Positions 5,974-10,252 of a DNA stretch of 10,252 bases are shown here, one piece after another. The translations under genes and the position numbers were made by a program. The DNA comes from Saprospiraceae bacterium (GTDB lineage: Bacteria > Bacteroidota > Bacteroidia > Chitinophagales > Saprospiraceae). The notes beneath the pieces are model-generated. The model was given only the letters and a program-made list of their open reading frames with translations. It searched no databases and was not told the origin of the DNA. The stretch is taken from NCBI GenBank assembly GCA_013002475.1, contig JABDJM010000025.1:1-10252 (forward strand), given 5' to 3'. Within the stretch, counting starts at the first letter, position 1, and the number at the start of each line of letters is the position of its first letter.

Positions 5974-8541
5974 ATGTTTAACCAATTTATGAGAGACGTA
6001 ATTGTAAGATTGTTTTGTGTGTTAGCATTAACTCTGGGGTTCCTGGAGTTTGTCCAGGCACAACCCACCCTTCCTACACTGGATTATTCTAATCCTAAGG
6101 ATTTTGAAATTGGTGGGATAAAAGTTAGTGGGGCAGAATTTAGTGATGATAATGCACTTGTTTCTGTGGCAGGGCTCAAAGTAGGCGATGTTGTAAAAGT
6201 CCCTGGACCCGAAATATCGACTGCAATAAAAAAGCTCTGGCGACTAAGGCTTTTTACCGACGTCACCATTCTTCAGGAAAAAACGATCGGGGAGATCATT
6301 TTTCTAGAGATCGTTGTTGAGGAAAGGCCTCGTCTTGCCCGGTATTCCTACAAGGGTGTAAAAAAAGTTACTCACGATGACCTGAACGATGCGGTAAGCA
6401 ATCATTTGGTTAAAGGAAGCATTGTAACGAATAATGTGATTGCAAATGCAAAAAACTCTTTGAAAAAGTATTACCGGGAAAAAGGGTTTTTGGATGCAGA
6501 AATTGAGGTCAATGAGGTTAAAGACGAAAAGATTAAAAATGCTGTCAGACTGGAGTTCGACATTGACAGAAAAGAAAGGGTTCGAATAAAGGACATCAAT
6601 TTCGTGGGCAATGACAATGTCAAACCACGAAAGCTGAAAAAGCAACTTGCAGAAACTAAGGAAAAGAGGCGAATCTTTTCTAGTTCAAAGTTCAACAAGC
6701 CAAAATTTGAGGAGGACAAGTTGGCCCTGATAAACTATTATAACACCTTGGGTTTTCGGGATGCTCAAATCACAGGAGATTCTATTTGGCGTGATGAAGA
6801 TGGCCACCTACAACTTGATTTGGACATTGAAGAGGGGAGCCGATACTATTTCAGAAACATCAGTTGGAAGGGTAATTCAATCTATCCAACCAAACAACTT
6901 TCCAATGTTCTGGGGATTGAGAAGGGAGATATCTACAATACGGAGTTGCTGAATACGAGGCTTAATTTTAGCCAGGATAACCGGGATGTAAGCTCCTTAT
7001 ATATGGATAACGGGTACCTTTTCTTTCGGGTTGACCCTATTGAAAAAGCCATTTCCGGAGACTCTATAGACCTGGAGCTAAGAATCTTTGAAGGCCCTCA
7101 GGCGACCATTGATCGTGTCACGATCACAGGGAATGACAGAACGCATGAACATGTGATCCGACGGGAGCTGAGAACCCGTCCCGGAGAAAAATTTAGTCGT
7201 TCCGATATCATTCGATCACAAAGAGAAATCATCAACCTGGGATACTTCAACCCGGAATCACTAGGTATCAACACCCCTGTTAACGCCCAACGTGTAACGG
7301 TGGACATAGACTATACGGTCGAAGAGCGACCTTCTGACCAACTTGAACTTTCTGCCGGTTGGGCTGGCCAGGGACGGGGGGTCATTGGAACACTAGGGGT
7401 AACCTTCAACAATTTCTCCCTTCGTAACATCCTCAACAGAGAATCCTGGAGTCCTTTACCACAGGGAGACGGCCAACGGCTTTCTCTGCGGGCGCAAACA
7501 AACGGAAGGTTCTTTCAGTCATATAATGTCAGCTTTACTGAACCTTGGTTGGGAGGAAAAAAACCAAATTCCTTTTCCGTAACTGGCTTTTATAATCGCT
7601 TTGCATTTGGAGATTCTGATCAGTCAAATTTTCAAAAATTCACTATTGCCGGATTAGCCGTTGGACTTGGTACCCGTTTGAAGTGGCCTGACGATAACTT
7701 CATTTCAAGTACTACACTTTCTTTGCAAAACCTAACTCTGCAAAATTGGAGCCAGGGGATATTCCGGGATGAATTTGGCAACAGGGTAAACACTGGAGAT
7801 TTCTATAACTTTTCTATCCAACAGAAATTCACCAGGACATCAGTTAACGATCCGATCTTCCCTCGCGGCGGATCCACAATATCCTTAACCATAGCCCTGA
7901 CACCCCCTTACTCCTTGTTTACCGATAAAGATTATACAGACCTTTCCACCCAGGAAAAATTTAAATTTCTGGAATACCGCAAATGGCGTTTTGACGCAGA
8001 ATGGTACACCACCATTGTGGGTAAGTTGGTGCTTAAGGCACAAGCCAAGGTTGGATTTGTTGGAGCCTATAATGATGAAATCGGCATTTCTCCTTTTGAG
8101 CGTTTTCAACTTGGAGGAGACGGTTTTGCAAATCAGCAGTTCAGCGGATACACAGGTGTAGATCTTATCTCTTTACGGGGATATGAAACAAGCGACCTGG
8201 AGAATAACTTCTTGCCAAATGGCGGGCCGGAATCTGCTACGCCGATCTTTGATAAGTTTCAAATTGAACTTCGATATCCACTTTCACTTAATCCAAGTGC
8301 TACGATTTACGGGCTTGTTTTTGTTGCGGGAGGTAACTCATTTAGAGACTTCAAAGAGTTTAATCCATTTGATCTAAAAAGAAGTGTCGGGGCAGGCCTG
8401 AGAGCCTTCCTGCCTATGTTTGGTACGCTTGGATTTGATTATGGTTTTGGCTTTGACAAAGACCTTCCGGATACCGGGGCTCCCAGTTCCATTTTTGACT
8501 ACGGCCGTTTAAGTGTGATCCTTGGATTCGAACCCGAATAG
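5974..8541 (+). CDS. bamA: Outer membrane protein assembly factor BamA
   Basis: BamA is the core of the machinery that folds and inserts beta-barrel proteins in the outer membrane. Residues 1-29 form a signal peptide cut after VQA; the start could also be Met6 (5989), which gives a more usual signal length. Five POTRA repeats follow, at about 44-119, 120-202, 203-290, 291-376 and 377-453, each opening with a strand such as IGGIKVSG, IKDINFVGND or IDRVTITGND and ending with a charged turn. The 16-strand barrel spans about 455-855 and carries LRGYE (734-738), the L6 loop motif equivalent to VRGF of E. coli. At 855 residues it is full length for the phylum. The chain ends LGFEPE rather than in an aromatic residue, so the usual C-terminal beta-signal is altered or shifted. 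It follows uppS by 12 nt. Confidence 0.97.
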   Translation: MFNQFMRDVIVRLFCVLALTLGFLEFVQAQPTLPTLDYSNPKDFEIGGIKVSGAEFSDDNALVSVAGLKVGDVVKVPGPEISTAIKKLWRLRLFTDVTILQEKTIGEIIFLEIVVEERPRLARYSYKGVKKVTHDDLNDAVSNHLVKGSIVTNNVIANAKNSLKKYYREKGFLDAEIEVNEVKDEKIKNAVRLEFDIDRKERVRIKDINFVGNDNVKPRKLKKQLAETKEKRRIFSSSKFNKPKFEEDKLALINYYNTLGFRDAQITGDSIWRDEDGHLQLDLDIEEGSRYYFRNISWKGNSIYPTKQLSNVLGIEKGDIYNTELLNTRLNFSQDNRDVSSLYMDNGYLFFRVDPIEKAISGDSIDLELRIFEGPQATIDRVTITGNDRTHEHVIRRELRTRPGEKFSRSDIIRSQREIINLGYFNPESLGINTPVNAQRVTVDIDYTVEERPSDQLELSAGWAGQGRGVIGTLGVTFNNFSLRNILNRESWSPLPQGDGQRLSLRAQTNGRFFQSYNVSFTEPWLGGKKPNSFSVTGFYNRFAFGDSDQSNFQKFTIAGLAVGLGTRLKWPDDNFISSTTLSLQNLTLQNWSQGIFRDEFGNRVNTGDFYNFSIQQKFTRTSVNDPIFPRGGSTISLTIALTPPYSLFTDKDYTDLSTQEKFKFLEYRKWRFDAEWYTTIVGKLVLKAQAKVGFVGAYNDEIGISPFERFQLGGDGFANQQFSGYTGVDLISLRGYETSDLENNFLPNGGPESATPIFDKFQIELRYPLSLNPSATIYGLVFVAGGNSFRDFKEFNPFDLKRSVGAGLRAFLPMFGTLGFDYGFGFDKDLPDTGAPSSIFDYGRLSVILGFEPE

Positions 8542-8548
8542 GGTTCGA
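8528..8548. terminator. Perfect 8-bp stem-loop between convergent bamA and infB
   Basis: TCGAACCC (8528-8535) pairs perfectly with GGGTTCGA (8541-8548) around a 5-nt loop GAATA. The 5' arm is the last bamA codons and the loop and first base of the 3' arm contain the bamA stop (8539-8541). The hairpin begins 2 nt after the infB stop on the other strand. Only 9 nt separate the two genes, so one hairpin could end transcription from both sides. Neither side has a strong U-tract, so it would be a weak or factor-assisted terminator. Confidence 0.55.
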
Positions 8549-8550
8549 TC

Positions 8551-10252
8551 CTAATCTAAGGTTTGCTTAATCTCTTCAATGGTGTAGACCTCAATTACAT
8601 CATCAACTTTGATGTCGTTGAAGTTTTTAATCGTGATACCACATTCCATTCCATTCTTGACTTCCTTGACGTCATCTTTAAAGCGCTTAAGGGATGAAAG
8701 TTCACCCACAACACCTTCCTTGGTAGGATAAATAACGATACCATCCCGGATTATCCTTGCGCGGTGGTTTCGGCTGATCGTTCCTTCCTGAACATAACAA
8801 CCTGCGACTGTACCAACCCGGCTGATTTTGTATACTTCTCGTACCTGAACCTGACCAACGATTTTTTCCTCTTTGGTTGGTTCCAGCATTCCTTCGATGG
8901 CCGCACGGACCTCTTCAATGGCTTTATAGATAATGGAGTATAGCTTGATCTCTACGCCTTCGCGTTCTGCCAGTTTTCTGGCACCCAACGATGGTCGTAC
9001 CTGGAATCCAATAATGATCGCATCGGAGGCAGAGGCAAGTAAGACATCTGATTCAATAATCTGACCTACCGCTTTATGGATAACATTTACCTGGATCGTT
9101 TCTATACTTTGCTTGATCAGGGAGTCTGCAAGGGCTTCGATCGATCCATCTACATCTCCTTTTACGATCAGGTTAAGTTCTTTAAAGGTTCCAAGGGCAA
9201 GTCTTCTTCCAATCTCATCAAGACTGATCCGCTTGCTAGCCCTGGTAGTTTGCTCTCGGGCAATTTGGGCTCTTCTGGATGCAATTTGTCGAGCCTCCTG
9301 GTCACTTTCCATGACCCGGAATTTTTCACCGGCTTGCGGAGCTCCGCTAAGCCCAAGCACTAGCACCGGAGTTGATGGCCCGGCAACTTTTACTTTTTTA
9401 CCTCGCTCATTGAACATCGCTTTCACCTTCCCGGAATGCTCCCCCGCAACTACGGAGTCTCCTATTTCCAAGGATCCAGCCTGAACCAGGATCTTAGTGA
9501 CAAAACCTCTTCCCTTGTCCAGGGATGCTTCAATAACGGTTCCTACAGCATCCCGGTCCGGGTTCGCTTTCAGTTCTAAAATTTCAGCTTCCAGCAATAT
9601 CTTTTCCAAAAGCTTATCAATATTCAATCCGGTCTTTGCAGAAATATCCTGTGACTGATATTTCCCTCCCCACTCTTCAATTAGAATGTTCATTGCGGAA
9701 AGTTCCTGCTTGATCCTGTCAGGGTTGGCGTTGTCCTTATCAATTTTATTGATCGCAAAGACCATGGGTACACCCGCGGCCTGTGCGTGAGAAATTGCCT
9801 CTTTGGTCTGAGGCATAATATTGTCATCAGCTGCAACAATAATTACTGCTACGTCTGTAACCTTTGCACCCCTTGCCCGCATCGCAGTAAACGCTTCGTG
9901 ACCAGGAGTGTCCAGGAAAGTTATCTTCTTATTTTCTTCACCTACTGTTACTTCGTAGGCTCCAATATGCTGGGTGATCCCTCCAGCCTCACCACTGGCA
10001 ACGTTCGCTTCCCGGATGAAATCCAGGAGGGAAGTTTTACCGTGATCAACGTGCCCCATCACAGTTACGATCGGGGACCGGGGAACCAGGTCTTCCGGAT
10101 CATCAATAATCTCCTCCTCTTCTTCCAGTTCATCAACCGCACTTACAAACTCCACCTCGTGTCCGAACTCTTCTGCCACAAGTTCAATGATCTCAGCATC
10201 TAGTCTCTGGTTTATGGAAACAATGACACCAAGGTTCATACATGTGGTGATC
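8551..10252 (-). CDS. infB: Translation initiation factor IF2, C-terminal part (5' end beyond the window)
   Basis: IF2 is the GTPase that brings initiator fMet-tRNA to the 30S subunit and promotes joining with the 50S. Numbering from the first Met in the window, the tail of the IF2 N-domain ([16 protein letters not shown], 1-16) is followed by a Glu-rich linker (36-46). The G domain follows, with [11 protein letters not shown] (62-72, G1), GITQHIGAY (87-95, G2), DTPGHEAF (110-117, G3), NKIDK (164-168, G4) and SAK (200-202, G5). Domains II, III and IV (initiator tRNA binding) run to residue 562. The frame stays open to the right edge (preceding residues I-T-T-C), and that segment is conserved within IF2, so the Met at 10237-10239 is internal. 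In this phylum the full protein is usually 900 residues or longer, so much of the variable N-terminal part is missing. It converges on bamA. Confidence 0.97.
   Translation of the reverse strand, partial: ITTCMNLGVIVSINQRLDAEIIELVAEEFGHEVEFVSAVDELEEEEEIIDDPEDLVPRSPIVTVMGHVDHGKTSLLDFIREANVASGEAGGITQHIGAYEVTVGEENKKITFLDTPGHEAFTAMRARGAKVTDVAVIIVAADDNIMPQTKEAISHAQAAGVPMVFAINKIDKDNANPDRIKQELSAMNILIEEWGGKYQSQDISAKTGLNIDKLLEKILLEAEILELKANPDRDAVGTVIEASLDKGRGFVTKILVQAGSLEIGDSVVAGEHSGKVKAMFNERGKKVKVAGPSTPVLVLGLSGAPQAGEKFRVMESDQEARQIASRRAQIAREQTTRASKRISLDEIGRRLALGTFKELNLIVKGDVDGSIEALADSLIKQSIETIQVNVIHKAVGQIIESDVLLASASDAIIIGFQVRPSLGARKLAEREGVEIKLYSIIYKAIEEVRAAIEGMLEPTKEEKIVGQVQVREVYKISRVGTVAGCYVQEGTISRNHRARIIRDGIVIYPTKEGVVGELSSLKRFKDDVKEVKNGMECGITIKNFNDIKVDDVIEVYTIEEIKQTLD

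Noticed and set aside
6304..6645. 113-codon open frame on the minus strand
   Set aside because: It is antisense to the POTRA region of bamA, with no family features; the bamA frame fully explains the sequence.
9113..9484. 123-codon open frame on the plus strand
   Set aside because: It lies wholly antisense to infB, has low-complexity Ser/Pro/Leu-rich composition and no recognisable domain; a shadow of the infB coding pattern.
10237..10239. ATG as the start of a 562-residue IF2
   Set aside because: The frame is open upstream to the edge, and the surrounding residues ([15 protein letters not shown]) are a conserved internal segment of IF2, so the true start lies outside the window.
1..10252. 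CRISPR array, insertion sequence, tRNA or rRNA
   Set aside because: No regularly spaced repeats, transposase-like frame, terminal inverted repeats or recognisable tRNA/rRNA sequence was seen; nearly all bases are in well-identified genes.

Overview
The window looks like chromosomal housekeeping and envelope DNA from a member of the Bacteroidota, probably Flavobacteriia or Cytophagia. This rests on a uppS-bamA pair, an outer-membrane style BamA with five POTRA repeats, Shine-Dalgarno-poor starts, a TAnnTTTG-like promoter element, and protein sequences of Bacteroidota type. It is an inference; the genus cannot be read from the sequence. I saw no mobile element, CRISPR array, tRNA or rRNA.

The left half (1-4967) is read leftward and is packed like one transcription unit. 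In order of transcription it holds a small charged lipoprotein, a WecA/TagO-type polyprenyl-phosphate sugar-1-phosphate transferase, a CrcB/FluC fluoride channel (4-base overlap), a tryptophan 2,3-dioxygenase family protein, a DUF2061 membrane protein, a WbpE/WlbC-like DegT/DnrJ/EryC1/StrS aminotransferase (1-base overlap), and a neutral-ceramidase-like gene. The last gene is broken by an in-frame TAA at 88-90, after which the same frame carries on with family-like sequence to the window edge. The transferase and aminotransferase both suit nucleotide-sugar or surface-polysaccharide synthesis; the dioxygenase, fluoride channel and ceramidase-like protein do not obviously share a pathway with them.

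A divergent intergenic region (4968-5181) separates this unit from the rightward uppS-bamA pair (5182-8541). UppS makes the C55 lipid carrier that the WecA-like enzyme would use, and BamA inserts outer-membrane proteins. The skp/ompH genes that often follow bamA in this phylum are absent. bamA instead converges on infB (translation initiation factor IF2), which is read leftward and runs off the right edge with its N-terminal part missing. An 8-bp perfect stem-loop at 8528-8548 sits between the two genes and is the best terminator candidate in the window.

I found no convincing undescribed system. The points most worth a second look are the interrupted ceramidase-like gene, the mixed operon, the shared hairpin covering the bamA stop codon, and the two palindromic elements in the promoter regions.
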